The notes: generated by a model not told the origin, from the letters alone. Counted from the first letter of the stretch, positions 27,505 through 37,394 are shown. The stretch: 64,000 nucleotides of DNA from Paradesertivirga mongoliensis (GCF_024436395.1 NZ_JAFMZO010000001.1:690181-754180), one strand, 5' to 3'. Numbers and translations are program-made.

Positions 27505-27640
27505 TGTTTAAACAATTTCTTACCTTAGTAGCAAGGTTAACCGTGTTTAAAGCATTATAAAATTTCCCAATTATTAATCCAGGCGATTGCTTGCGATGGG
27601 CTTTAAAGAAACGGATTTTTTAATTGTATTTTTAGGGATG

Positions 27641-27674
27641 CCGTCGTATATCAAACTATACGACGGTTTTTTTT
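27641..27674 (+). terminator. Terminator after AhpD-like gene
   Basis: CCGTCGTATA and TATACGACGG form a perfect 10-bp stem around TCAAAC, followed by eight T. It lies about 140 bases past the stop. Confidence 0.85.
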
Positions 27675-27723
27675 GTCCCGGCTTTATTATTTTACCGGTG
27701 AAGGACATATTCAGAACAATTCT

Positions 27724-27731
27724 TACTTTTG
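27724..27731 (+). promoter_or_regulatory. Possible -7 element for small membrane protein
   Basis: A perfect TACTTTTG, 15 bases upstream of the ATG at 27747. No clear TTG lies at the expected upstream distance, and the leader would be very short. Confidence 0.35.
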
Positions 27732-27746
27732 AAAAAAATTAGAAAA

Positions 27747-27929
27747 ATGGAACAGGAAAAAGATAATCAGGATTACGGAATATATTTTCTTTTGGCAGTG
27801 ATTTGCGGAGTGGCTACTGCCTGGGTAGTAACAGGCTCAATCGGATGGGTGCTGCTGGGAGCCTTGCTAGGGTTATTAACCGCAGGATTCTTTGTAAACG
27901 TTATTGTAAAAGGCCAAAATAACCTCTAA
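27747..27929 (+). CDS. Small two-helix membrane protein, unknown function
   Basis: 60 residues from the ATG at 27747 (MEQEKDNQDYGIYFLLAVI); a TTG at 27729 is possible but weaker. It consists of a charged N-terminus and two hydrophobic stretches (IYFLLAVICGVATAWVVTG and IGWVLLGALLGLLTAGFF). I do not recognise a family. A terminator on either side and a possible -7 box suggest it is transcribed alone. Confidence 0.65.
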   Translation: MEQEKDNQDYGIYFLLAVICGVATAWVVTGSIGWVLLGALLGLLTAGFFVNVIVKGQNNL

Positions 27930-27934
27930 AAATA

Positions 27935-27961
27935 AAGCGTCCCAAACTAGCCGGGACGCTT
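27935..27961. terminator. Terminator between small membrane protein and cphA
   Basis: AAGCGTCCC and GGGACGCTT form a 9-bp stem around a 9-base loop. The T-rich flank (TTTATTTTTA) lies on the minus-strand side, so it best serves cphA, though it may also stop the small plus-strand gene. Confidence 0.7.
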
Positions 27962-28054
27962 CAACCTAAACCTTATCACAATTAAACCAATTTTACTTGG
28001 TTTATATAGATAACGCGGTCTATTTCGATTTGTTTTCTAAGTTTTAAATTTTTT

Positions 28055-30679
28055 TCAAATTTTTTCAAGGAGCTCTGTTTCCTGGTGGCGTTTAACAGTT
28101 TGGTAAGCCTCAGCAATAGAGTTGCTGGTTATTGTCAAAAGCTCTCCCCGCTTTATTTTTCCAATTACATACTCCCAGGTTTGTTTGCTGTTTTCCATTA
28201 TCCGGTACGTGATATCGGGCTTCACTTCCAATAAACCCTCTACCAAAAGGTTCATAATCTCGTCGTGGGTTCTGCCACGAAGGTATTTTTCCTGGCATAT
28301 TACAACTTCGTCAAACATTTGAGCTGCTTGCCTGCCCATTTCGCGAATATCATCATCCCTGCGATCTCCCGTACCGGAGATTACACCTGTATAGAACGAA
28401 GCGTTTGCACTGTTCAGGAATCCTTGTAAGCCTTTTAAGCCGTCCGGATTATGCGCGTAATCGACCAGTATCCTGTAATCTTTGAATTCGAACAGATTCA
28501 TTCGGCCGGGGGTGTGAGCGGGCGAAGGAACAAAAGTTTCCAGTGAGCTGCGAATGTCTTCCGTCTTAAAACCCCATAAAAATGCAGCCAGACTCGCCGC
28601 CAGCGCATTTTGAATCATGAAGCTTACGGTTCCATTAAATGTAATTGGAATATGTGTGGTTTTGGCAAGTTTGATCTTCCAATCGCCTTTCTTGATGGTA
28701 AAGTAACCGTTATCGCAGAAAGCCGCTACCCCGCCTGCCTTGCAATGTTCATCTATTACAGCATTATTTTCGCTCATACTAAAGTAGGCGACGTTGCAAT
28801 GAGTCGTTTCTTTTCCAACTTTTACACAATATTCGTTATCTGCATTAAGGATGGCCCATCCGTCGTTTTTTACAGATTCTATAACCACTTGTTTTACTCT
28901 GGTAAGATCTTCCAGGGTGTGCACATCTGAAATTCCGAGGTGATCTTCCTGAATATTAGTTAACACAGCGATGTCGCATGTGCTGAAACCCAAACCGGAT
29001 CTGAGGATTCCGCCCCGTGCAGTTTCAAGTACAGCAAACTCAACGGTAGGATCTTTTAATACGAATTCCGCGCTTACCGGGCCGGTGGTATCACCTTTTG
29101 TCATCAACGTATTCTGGATATAAATCCCATCCGATGTAGTAAATCCCACCCTGTATCCATTATTTTTAATGATGTGGGCGATCAGCCTTGTAGTAGTGGT
29201 CTTGCCGTTTGTGCCAGTAATGGCGATAATGGGGATCCGTGACGATTTTCCTGGCGGATACATCATGTCAAGAACCGGTGCGGCAACGTTTCTTGGTTGT
29301 CCTTCGCTCGGAGCTAAATGCATTCTGAATCCGGGTGCGGCGTTTACTTCCAGAACCACTCCGCCTGTTTCTTCCAGCGGCTGCGAGAGGCTATCGGCCA
29401 TAATATCAATTCCACAAATATTCAGTCCGATTACTCTTGCTATTCTTTCACAGACGAAAACATTATGAGGATGAACAATATCTGTTACGTCTATGGAGGT
29501 GCCGCCGGTGCTGAGGTTGGCTGTTGATTTAAGATAGACTATTTCGTCCTTAGCAGGAACGCTGTCCAATGTATAATTGCACTTTTTTAATAAGTCAAGA
29601 GTGTCGCGATCTACGCTGATCAGAGTAAGCACATTTTCGTGCCCATATCCCCTGCGGGGATCCTGATTTTCGATCGATATCAACTCCTGGATGTTTTTTT
29701 CCCCGTCGCCGATCACATGTGCAGGTACTCTTGTAGCCGCCGCCACCATTTTATTGTCGATCACCAGAACCCTGAAATCGTGGCCAGACACAAATCGCTC
29801 TACAATAACCCGTCGGGAGAATTTCTGTGCATGTTCGAAGGCTTCGTAAGCCTCAGATTCCGTTTTCACATTAATGGTTGCCCCTTTACCATGGTTTCCA
29901 TCTAAAGGCTTAAAAACAAGAGGAAATCCAAGCTCTTCTATCACTTGTTTCAAGTCTTCCTCACGACTTATGGCCCTTCCATCGGCAACGGGAATAGCTT
30001 GTTCTGTAAGCAAACGCTTGGTATCATCCTTGTTGCCCGCCAGATCGACGGCAATGCTGCTGGTTTTGTCGGTAAGCGTTGCGCGGAAGCGAACCTGATT
30101 TTTGCCGTAGCCAAGTTGTACAAGCGATGCAGAGTTTAGTCGGATAAACGGAATGTCGCGGGCGACAGCTTCGTCTACTATAGCGCCCGTACTGGGGCCA
30201 AATCGCTCCTGGTCGCGCATTTTACGCATCTCGATAATATCTGCTTCCAGCGGATAGTCTTCTCCGGCAATAAGTGCTTCGGCTATTCCTACTGCTTTTT
30301 TTGCAGCATAGATACCCACCCGCTCTTCCACATATGCGAAAACAACGTTATATACTTCCTTGGTCTTTGTGCTGCGGGTTCGGCCAAAGCCTGTGTCCAT
30401 CCCCGCCAGGGTCTGGATCTCAAGTGCGATATGTTCGATCACGTGTCCCATCCATGTACCTTCTTCTACCCTCTCAAAAAAGCCTCCGTCGTAACCAGGC
30501 GAGCAGTGGTGGGTATATAAACTCGGAAGAAGCTTTTCAAGGCGATCACGGAAGCCTGCGATTTCATTTGTCGGTCGATATTCAAGGTCCTCCAGATCCA
30601 GACGCATCTGTATTAATTTTTGGCGCCGGATAGACCAGATATTCGGACCTCTAAGGGCCTGTATGTTTAATATTTTCAT
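28055..30679 (-). CDS. cphA: Cyanophycin synthetase
   Basis: 874 residues, the usual length. It builds multi-L-arginyl-poly-L-aspartate (cyanophycin), adding Asp to the backbone and Arg to the side chain at the cost of ATP. Order: N-terminal domain (about 1-160, KILNIQALRGPNIWSI, EGTWMGHVIEHIALEIQTLA), ATP-grasp domain (about 215-470, FPLVFKPLDGNHGKGATINV, LEVNAAPGFRMHLAPSEG), and Mur-ligase-like domain (about 485-870, ITGTNGKTTTTRLIAH near residue 492, VDYAHNPDGLKGL). It is divergent from cphB across 210 bases. Its polymer is a nitrogen and carbon reserve. Confidence 0.96.
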   Translation of the reverse strand: MKILNIQALRGPNIWSIRRQKLIQMRLDLEDLEYRPTNEIAGFRDRLEKLLPSLYTHHCSPGYDGGFFERVEEGTWMGHVIEHIALEIQTLAGMDTGFGRTRSTKTKEVYNVVFAYVEERVGIYAAKKAVGIAEALIAGEDYPLEADIIEMRKMRDQERFGPSTGAIVDEAVARDIPFIRLNSASLVQLGYGKNQVRFRATLTDKTSSIAVDLAGNKDDTKRLLTEQAIPVADGRAISREEDLKQVIEELGFPLVFKPLDGNHGKGATINVKTESEAYEAFEHAQKFSRRVIVERFVSGHDFRVLVIDNKMVAAATRVPAHVIGDGEKNIQELISIENQDPRRGYGHENVLTLISVDRDTLDLLKKCNYTLDSVPAKDEIVYLKSTANLSTGGTSIDVTDIVHPHNVFVCERIARVIGLNICGIDIMADSLSQPLEETGGVVLEVNAAPGFRMHLAPSEGQPRNVAAPVLDMMYPPGKSSRIPIIAITGTNGKTTTTRLIAHIIKNNGYRVGFTTSDGIYIQNTLMTKGDTTGPVSAEFVLKDPTVEFAVLETARGGILRSGLGFSTCDIAVLTNIQEDHLGISDVHTLEDLTRVKQVVIESVKNDGWAILNADNEYCVKVGKETTHCNVAYFSMSENNAVIDEHCKAGGVAAFCDNGYFTIKKGDWKIKLAKTTHIPITFNGTVSFMIQNALAASLAAFLWGFKTEDIRSSLETFVPSPAHTPGRMNLFEFKDYRILVDYAHNPDGLKGLQGFLNSANASFYTGVISGTGDRRDDDIREMGRQAAQMFDEVVICQEKYLRGRTHDEIMNLLVEGLLEVKPDITYRIMENSKQTWEYVIGKIKRGELLTITSNSIAEAYQTVKRHQETELLEKI

Positions 30680-30889
30680 CAGAGAGTGATTGTTTTTTCT
30701 GCCATGAAGCTTGCATGAGCGTTCTTGTTGTCACTATGAAAGGTGCAAGCGCAGGCCTGGTTCATAATATTGTGATTGGGATTTTCTTAAATAAAAGAGA
30801 TAACCAAGCTGAATCATAAACAGTTTTACTAACCGTGTAAAAACTTATTGGGCTTAGATTTGATATATTTAGGTGTATAATAACATCAT

Positions 30890-31798
30890 ATGGTTCCAAA
30901 AGGAAAGCTGGTAATTATTGGAGGGGCGGTTGATTTAGGTAGTTCATTGAGCTATAACGAAAACATTAATCACCCGCATTATGTGAAATTTTTTGAAAAG
31001 GGGATTTTGAGGCGGATCATAACTGAGTCGACAAAAGGTTCAGATTCTGTGATTGAAGTAATCACGACCGCCTCCAAAATTCCCGAGTTGGTTGGGCATG
31101 AATACATCAAATCGTTTAATCAGTTACAGGTTAATAACGTTCATGTGCTTGATATCAGGACGCGTGAGGAAGCTAACGCCGCAGATGCGCTTGAGCGGGT
31201 TCGGAAAGCGGATGTAGTGATGTTTTCAGGAGGCGACCAGCTGCGGCTGAGCGCTATTTTCGGAGGAACTGAATTCTTACGGATCCTGAAATCACGTTAT
31301 ATGGAAGGCAATTTTGTGATCGCCGGAACATCGGCGGGCGCTGCAGCATCTTCTTCGAACATGATTTATAGAGGAAGCAGTAGTGAGGCGCTTATTAAAG
31401 GCGAGGTCCAGATCACCGGCGGACTCGGGTTTATTGACGATGTGATTATTGACACCCATTTTGTTCAGCGAGGCCGTATCGGACGCCTATTTTATGCCGT
31501 AGCCAGTAACCCCGGAATGCTCGGCATTGGTTTAGGTGAAGACGCGGGTTTATTAATCACAGAGGGCTTTTGCCTGGAAGCAATAGGTTCGGGTTTGACA
31601 ATTTTGGTAGACGGGAGATACATCAGTGAAACCAGTATTTACGATGTTGAAATAGGCTCGCCCGTTTCTATCGACAATTTGAGGGTACATGTGATGTCTA
31701 TTTTCGATAAATATGATCTTCATAAACATGAGCTTATAATCAACAAAGCCATTAAAGTAGAGGAGGATGTTTATCTAAAGATGAAAAATTACGATTGA
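30890..31798 (+). CDS. cphB: Cyanophycinase
   Basis: 302 residues. This serine exopeptidase releases beta-Asp-Arg dipeptides from cyanophycin. Visible features are KGKLVIIGGAVDLGSS at the start, VVMFSGGDQLRLSAIFGGT, IAGTSAGAAASSSNM with the nucleophile Ser148 in a GTSAGA elbow, and IIDTHFVQRGRIGRLFYAVA. No signal peptide is seen, so it acts in the cytoplasm where the polymer is stored. It precedes the isoaspartyl peptidase with one base between stop and start. Confidence 0.95.
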   Translation: MVPKGKLVIIGGAVDLGSSLSYNENINHPHYVKFFEKGILRRIITESTKGSDSVIEVITTASKIPELVGHEYIKSFNQLQVNNVHVLDIRTREEANAADALERVRKADVVMFSGGDQLRLSAIFGGTEFLRILKSRYMEGNFVIAGTSAGAAASSSNMIYRGSSSEALIKGEVQITGGLGFIDDVIIDTHFVQRGRIGRLFYAVASNPGMLGIGLGEDAGLLITEGFCLEAIGSGLTILVDGRYISETSIYDVEIGSPVSIDNLRVHVMSIFDKYDLHKHELIINKAIKVEEDVYLKMKNYD

Positions 31799-31799
31799 G

Positions 31800-32648
31800 A
31801 TGGAGGCAAAGGTGATTGTTCATGGAGGGTTTTTTAGTGAATCCTCTGATAGCGAAGAAGTAAAAATTGCTAAGCAGAATGCGTTGAAAGAGATTGTAGG
31901 CAAAACACATCAATACCTGCAAAACCACAATGCTTTAGAATCGGTTGTATACGGCGTTTCTTTGCTCGAAGATTGCGACCTTTTTAATGCAGGCCTGGGC
32001 TCGCAGATCCAAAGCGATGGGAAGATACGTTTAAGTGCTTCCCTGATGGATGGGGGCAGCAAAAAGTTCTCAGGGGTGATTAATATAGAAGATGTTAAGA
32101 ATCCAATTTATGTAGCCCATAAGCTTATGGATTTTGATGACAAAGTGTTAAGCGGCCAGGAAGCACTGCACTTTGCGCGGAAAAATGGCTTTAATTACTT
32201 CAATCCGGAAACACCCCAGAGAAAAGAACAGTTTTTAAAAAAACTTAACGAATCTGTTCGCACTGGAACAGTTGGTTGCGTTGCAATTGACAAAGAAGGT
32301 AAACTTGCTGCCGCTACTTCTACCGGCGGAAAAGGTTTTGAAATCCCCGGAAGGGTAAGTGATTCTGCGACGGTTGCCGGCAATTATGCGAACGATTTTG
32401 TTGGAGTGTCGTGTACCGGTGTTGGCGAAGACATTGTAAGCGCTGCCCTGGCTGCAAAAATCGCTACCAGAATGATCGACGGATTTACATTGAAAGAAGC
32501 CTGTGATAAATCAATGCAGGAATTACAGCCTTTTCATGGTTTTGCCGGAGTAATTTGCATATCTTCAACTGGCGAAATTTATCATATAGACTCTCATCCA
32601 TATATGGTGTGGGCTTATTTTGATAAGGAGCCGGTTATTTTTCCTTAA
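31800..32648 (+). CDS. iaaA: Isoaspartyl peptidase / plant-type asparaginase (Ntn hydrolase)
   Basis: 282 residues. The family (T2) autocleaves before a Thr that becomes the N-terminal nucleophile; here this is Thr157 in RTGTVGCVAIDKEGKLAAAT, with the STGGKGFEIPGRVSDSATVA substrate loop downstream. It is somewhat shorter than typical members (about 310-320). In this context the expected job is to split beta-Asp-Arg made by cyanophycinase into Asp and Arg. It directly follows cphB, and its stop shares one base with the next start. Confidence 0.9.
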   Translation: MEAKVIVHGGFFSESSDSEEVKIAKQNALKEIVGKTHQYLQNHNALESVVYGVSLLEDCDLFNAGLGSQIQSDGKIRLSASLMDGGSKKFSGVINIEDVKNPIYVAHKLMDFDDKVLSGQEALHFARKNGFNYFNPETPQRKEQFLKKLNESVRTGTVGCVAIDKEGKLAAATSTGGKGFEIPGRVSDSATVAGNYANDFVGVSCTGVGEDIVSAALAAKIATRMIDGFTLKEACDKSMQELQPFHGFAGVICISSTGEIYHIDSHPYMVWAYFDKEPVIFP

Positions 32649-33880
32649 TGATTCGAGTTTTTGTCTTTTTTCTTCTTGTGGTTTGGTATCCAGCTTTAAG
32701 AGCACAAGATGCTACCCCCGACACTGTATCTCAGACAGTAACTGTTGAAGCGAAAGACGCACTTTACTACCAGCGGCAAGCCAAGCGGACAAAGAATCCT
32801 ACCGTTGCACTTCAATTGTTAAACAAGGCGCTTTCAATACGCAGCACTACCCAGGACGATAACTGGGTGGCCGATATCCGCGTGGAGATGGCACTCGCCT
32901 TGTTGAAATCCGGGAAAACTAAACAAGCATTTTCTGAGTTTCTGACTGCCGAAAAGATTTATGTCACTACAGGCAATGCTGTCTCGCGCGCCGATATATT
33001 GACACATATGGCCCGTTTCTATGAGAAAAATTCTGCATGGAAAGAAGCCAACCAGTATTATGAGTCAGCTAAAAAAATCCGTCAGTTAAATAAAGATGTA
33101 AGCGCTGCAGCAAATGCCAGCTTGCATCTGGCCGACATCGCACTTGTTCAGAATGATCTGGGTAAAGCCGGAACAAATGTGGCATACGCTATTAAGCAGT
33201 ATCAGGCCCTTGAGAATAAAACCGGGCTCGCCTTGTCGTACGTAAAGCTTGCAGAGATCTACCGGCGGAAAAAGCAATATAAAAAAGGTGAGAGGATAAT
33301 TATTGATAGCGCACTGCCATTTTTCCGTTCAACGGGATATCAGGCTGGGCGAATAGACTGTTTTGACGTGCTCGGAAAGATTTATTTTAGCCAGAAGCGC
33401 TACTCTGAAGCAAAATGGTTTTTTATTCAGGCAAACACCCAATCACGTGAGTTGAATGATGTCGAAGGTATCATCAGATCTCTGACTAGCCTGTCAAAAG
33501 TTAAAATCGCGATCGGCGATTACAATTTGGCTAAACGCGATTTAAAAGAAGCTCAATCGCTGGCTTCGAGGCGAGGCAACTTATTTTTACTGGCCAATGT
33601 TAAACAAGCATATGCTTCTTTATATCAAAAAGTGGGCAATGTAGACGGCTCTGAAAATGCCTCTGAAATTTCAGACGAATTGAAAGATTCGCTCAGCAAT
33701 ATTCAAATTGCACAGGCTGAGTCTGCCAGAGCTGCCCGGATCAAAGTTATCGTCCCGAAAAAGGAGCATACGCCGTCTGTTTCGGCAAAACAGGATAGCG
33801 GACTGCTTATCGTTCAATTGGTTGCAGCAGCGCTTGCTATTTTAATCGTAATATTATTAATTTTAAAACGGATAAAATAA
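32648..33880 (+). CDS. Exported TPR-repeat protein with C-terminal membrane anchor
   Basis: 410 residues. An N-terminal signal (MIRVFVFFLLVVWYPALRAQ) is followed by about seven TPR units (about 35-345; for example RYSEAKWFFIQANTQSRELN) and a C-terminal membrane helix (LLIVQLVAAALAILIVILLI) ending in KRIK. It looks like the sensory half of a TPR histidine kinase without the kinase. It overlaps the peptidase stop by one base and so is probably in the cphB operon. No function can be assigned. The next gene is a paralogue. Confidence 0.85.
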   Translation: MIRVFVFFLLVVWYPALRAQDATPDTVSQTVTVEAKDALYYQRQAKRTKNPTVALQLLNKALSIRSTTQDDNWVADIRVEMALALLKSGKTKQAFSEFLTAEKIYVTTGNAVSRADILTHMARFYEKNSAWKEANQYYESAKKIRQLNKDVSAAANASLHLADIALVQNDLGKAGTNVAYAIKQYQALENKTGLALSYVKLAEIYRRKKQYKKGERIIIDSALPFFRSTGYQAGRIDCFDVLGKIYFSQKRYSEAKWFFIQANTQSRELNDVEGIIRSLTSLSKVKIAIGDYNLAKRDLKEAQSLASRRGNLFLLANVKQAYASLYQKVGNVDGSENASEISDELKDSLSNIQIAQAESARAARIKVIVPKKEHTPSVSAKQDSGLLIVQLVAAALAILIVILLILKRIK

Positions 33881-33937
33881 GAGCAGCGCCAAGGCGTTCA
33901 AATCCTATCTTTACAGCAAGCCTGTAGATGTTTTAGT

Positions 33938-35002
33938 ATGATGAAAAAAATTTTATGTATCGCAGCTTTGGCCGTTGGGCTACAACCCGTTTTAGCTATT
34001 GATACAGCTGCCCTTAAAAAAACGGTTTTAATCGGCCCTCCTGAATTAGTTCTACCGCCTCCGGTTGATTCCGCACTTCTAAAGAAATTGCTGGTTACCG
34101 AGAGGTTGAAAAAGAAAGTTAGTGAGGAAGCAGATTTTAAAAACCGCCAGAACCTGTTGCTGCTAAATTCTCTTCTTATACAAACCGAAACAGCAGTTGA
34201 GCCCGATGCGAGCCTGATTGGTACGCTTGAACAGGCGCTGACAGAATACATCAGAACCCGGGATGTTAAAAGCCAGGCACTGGTGTATAATACGTATGGC
34301 GTTTATTATGGCCGATACGGTCAGCCAGAAAAAGCGACTTATTATTTTAATGAAGCCCTGAAAATAAAAGAGTCGCTTAAGGATAATGCCGGCGTCGCTA
34401 AAATAGCAGAGAATCTGACCGCTATTTACAAGATAAATGGACAATATGATCTGGCCATAAAGTGTGCGGAATATTTCGTAGCAGCAAACATGGCTCAGAA
34501 AAAAACTGCCCTCGCTGCTAAAACTTATCTCGACATCGCTTCTATGAAGTTTAAGCAAAACAAATTCAAAGAGAGCGAATACTATATTTTAAAAAAGGCC
34601 TTCCCTTTATTTCAGCGTACCGGAAATAAGCAGGGAAGGATGAATTGTTTCCAGAGTCTGGCCGACCTTTACTTCCATCAGCAGCGTTATTCTGAAGCGA
34701 AGTGGTTTTATATACAATCTCAGATAATGGCCACCAAACTATTTGATAATCAGGCCATGATAAGCAGCCTGACCGGGCTCGGTAAGGTTAAAAATGCTTT
34801 AGGCGAGCATGCAGATGCTTTAGAAAACTACAGACAGGCCGAAAGGTTGGCGTTAAGAAATAACTACCTGGTAAAGTTGGTTGAAATTAATGCAGACCTG
34901 GGCGAAATGTACAGCCGGCTAGGCGATTACCCTGCGGCAGGTGCTGCACTAGACCAGTACAACAGATTTAGAGAAAACTGGATAAAAACAAACAAGCTTT
35001 AG
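33938..35002 (+). CDS. Exported TPR-repeat protein, paralogue of the preceding gene
   Basis: 354 residues with a signal peptide (ILCIAALAVGLQPVLA) and TPR repeats (about 95-345), including YARIKES-like units such as QPEKATYYFNEALKIKESLK and RYSEAKWFYIQSQIMATKLF. The last motif is close to RYSEAKWFFIQANTQSRELN of the neighbour, and alignment runs over much of the C-terminal half, so the pair arose by duplication. Unlike its neighbour it has no C-terminal membrane helix, so it should be periplasmic. The function is unknown. Confidence 0.83.
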   Translation: MMKKILCIAALAVGLQPVLAIDTAALKKTVLIGPPELVLPPPVDSALLKKLLVTERLKKKVSEEADFKNRQNLLLLNSLLIQTETAVEPDASLIGTLEQALTEYIRTRDVKSQALVYNTYGVYYGRYGQPEKATYYFNEALKIKESLKDNAGVAKIAENLTAIYKINGQYDLAIKCAEYFVAANMAQKKTALAAKTYLDIASMKFKQNKFKESEYYILKKAFPLFQRTGNKQGRMNCFQSLADLYFHQQRYSEAKWFYIQSQIMATKLFDNQAMISSLTGLGKVKNALGEHADALENYRQAERLALRNNYLVKLVEINADLGEMYSRLGDYPAAGAALDQYNRFRENWIKTNKL

Positions 35003-35086
35003 CTGTCGTGGAAAAGCAATATTATTATTACTGAATAAATAATACTGTTTTTTAAATACTATTTTTGAATTATACTTGTTAACAGA

Positions 35087-35116
35087 AGAGGCAGTAACAA
35101 AACTGTCTCTTTTTTA
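35087..35116 (+). terminator. Terminator after TPR genes
   Basis: AGAGGCAGT and ACTGTCTCT form a 9-bp stem with one G-T pair around AACAAA, followed by TTTTT. It closes the cphB to TPR group. Confidence 0.75.
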
Positions 35117-35156
35117 TTAATATATAGACTCTGTTATAAATCGAGAGTTCATACAA

Positions 35157-37394
35157 ATGGATTTTAAATCGTTCAAAGAAATGCTGAATAAAATATTTTT
35201 GGCTTTGTTTATTGTGGTAGCCTTCGCATGCAAAGCAAATTTACCGATGGGCACAGACGTAGAAGGCTCAAATAATCTTTCTCCCGAACCGCAGCATCAG
35301 ATAGTTGCTAAAGAGCTGGTTAAGGTGATGGAGAACTATAACTATAAAAGAGTTAAAATAGGCGATTCATTATCGGCTGTAATTTTCGACGGCTACCTTA
35401 ACAGGCTCGATCCAACCCGCACCTATCTGCTTGCCAGCGATGTAAAAGACTTTGAAAAGCACCGCAGCAATTTAGATGATTATTTAAGAGAAGGTGATCT
35501 AAATGCATTTTTTCAAATATTTAATGTATTCCAGAAACGTTACCAGGAACGTCTTAAGTTTTCTATCTCTCAGATAGGCAAACCTATGGACTTCAGCAAA
35601 AATGAGGAATATGTATACAATCGTGAAAAGCTTCCATGGCTTGCATCAACGGCCGAGGCTGATGATTTATGGAGAAAGCGCGTTAAGTACGATTTGCTGA
35701 ATCTTAAAATAGCTACCGGTTCGACTTCTACAGCAGAAAAGTCGGATAAGTCAGCTAAGGATTCAACAGCCCTTAAGAGCCCGGACGTTCTACGTAAACG
35801 TTATGAGAACCTTTTATCTCAGGCTTCAAAGACTAATAGTCAGGATGCTTTCCAAATCATCATGGATTCGTTCACCCAGGCAATAGATCCGCACACCAAT
35901 TACTTGGTACCAACAAGGGCTCAGGAGTTTAATGAGGAGATGGCCCGAAGCTTTACAGGTATCGGCGCTACTCTTCAGCTAGAAAACGAAGTGGTAAAAG
36001 TGGCATCTATAGTACCAGGCGGCCCGGCTTTTAAAGCTAAAACCCTACATGCGGGTGATAGAATTATCGCTGTTGCTCAGGGAAATGACGAATTTCTGGA
36101 TGTGATAGGCTGGAGGCTCGATAACACCGTTCAAAAGATCAAAGGCCCGAAAGGAACCACTGTTCGCTTAAAGATAATACCGGCCGGTCAGGAGCTTTCA
36201 TCGCAGCCTAAAATAATTGCTATTGTAAGAGATCGCGTTATTTTGGAAGAACAGTCTGCCAAGAAGACCATTAAAACGGTGGTATCAGAAGGAAAGACTT
36301 ACAAGATTGGTGTGATTGACGTTCCGGGCTTTTATCTGGATTTCAACGCATATAGAAACGGAGATCCTGATTACAAAAGCACTACCCGCGATGTACGCCG
36401 CATTATCGATACATTAAAGCAACAAAAGGTTGACGGCATTGTAATCGACTTAAGAAGTAATGGTGGCGGATCGCTGATCGAAGCTGTAGAGTTAACCGGA
36501 TTGTTTATCAAGACGGGCCCTGTGGTGCAAGTGAAAGATATGCGCAAAACTGAGGTTAATCAGGATGACGACCCTGCCATTGCATGGACAGGCCCGATGG
36601 GTGTTATGATCGATCGTTTCAGTGCCTCGGCTTCAGAAATTTTTGCTGCCGCGATTCAGGATTATAACAGAGGGATTGTGATGGGAACCCAGACTTATGG
36701 TAAGGGAACAGTGCAGTCTGCGATAGAAATGTCTAAATTTATCAGTACCATAGACGAAATAATTTTGAAGGCCAAAGGTGGCACCGCTTCTAATTCAAAG
36801 GATGGCGGCTCTGGAACCAAGATCACTGTTGGTGGTTCATCTTCTGATACCGGCGCGCCTAAGTTTGGGCAAATAAACTTAACCATGGCAAAGTTTTATC
36901 GCATAAACGGAAGCAGCACTCAGCATAAAGGTGTAATTCCGGATATTCAGTTTCCGATGATCTACCCGGCAGAAAAATATGGCGAAAGTTCTGAGCCTTC
37001 GGCTCTTCCGTTCGATATGATCAAACCTGCGCCATTTAGCCCGGTATCGAATTTAACTGCGGTGAAGGCACAACTGGCAAGGCAACATGATCTGCGGATG
37101 AAATCATCTACAGAGTATAAATATCTCTTGGAAGACATTGAGCTTTTCAAAAAACGTGAAGCGGAAAATGCTGTTACGCTTAATGAAGCTCGTTTAAAGA
37201 AAGAAAGAGATGAGCAGGAGGCAATAAACCTCGCCCGAACCAATCAGCGTCGTGCATTGCAAGGCTTACCCGCATTAAAGAAAGGCGAGGTTGCACCAAA
37301 GCAAGACAATGACTTTATTCAGGACGAAAGCTTGAAAGTGATGGCCGATTTTATAAAACTGAAAGAAGCCGGAAAATATAGCCTGCATTTTTAA
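35157..37394 (+). CDS. prc: C-terminal processing (tail-specific) protease
   Basis: 745 residues, S41 family, of the long Prc type. A lipoprotein signal (LFIVVAFACKAN) is followed by an N-terminal helical domain (about 40-260), a PDZ domain (about 265-350, FTGIGATLQLENEVVKVASI), the S41 core, and a C-terminal DUF3340-like tail. The Ser-Lys dyad is visible: Ser491 in DRFSASASEIFAAA and Lys516 in QTYGKGTVQSA. It degrades or trims periplasmic proteins at their C-terminus, including murein hydrolases in other bacteria. A terminator follows. Confidence 0.94.
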   Translation: MDFKSFKEMLNKIFLALFIVVAFACKANLPMGTDVEGSNNLSPEPQHQIVAKELVKVMENYNYKRVKIGDSLSAVIFDGYLNRLDPTRTYLLASDVKDFEKHRSNLDDYLREGDLNAFFQIFNVFQKRYQERLKFSISQIGKPMDFSKNEEYVYNREKLPWLASTAEADDLWRKRVKYDLLNLKIATGSTSTAEKSDKSAKDSTALKSPDVLRKRYENLLSQASKTNSQDAFQIIMDSFTQAIDPHTNYLVPTRAQEFNEEMARSFTGIGATLQLENEVVKVASIVPGGPAFKAKTLHAGDRIIAVAQGNDEFLDVIGWRLDNTVQKIKGPKGTTVRLKIIPAGQELSSQPKIIAIVRDRVILEEQSAKKTIKTVVSEGKTYKIGVIDVPGFYLDFNAYRNGDPDYKSTTRDVRRIIDTLKQQKVDGIVIDLRSNGGGSLIEAVELTGLFIKTGPVVQVKDMRKTEVNQDDDPAIAWTGPMGVMIDRFSASASEIFAAAIQDYNRGIVMGTQTYGKGTVQSAIEMSKFISTIDEIILKAKGGTASNSKDGGSGTKITVGGSSSDTGAPKFGQINLTMAKFYRINGSSTQHKGVIPDIQFPMIYPAEKYGESSEPSALPFDMIKPAPFSPVSNLTAVKAQLARQHDLRMKSSTEYKYLLEDIELFKKREAENAVTLNEARLKKERDEQEAINLARTNQRRALQGLPALKKGEVAPKQDNDFIQDESLKVMADFIKLKEAGKYSLHF

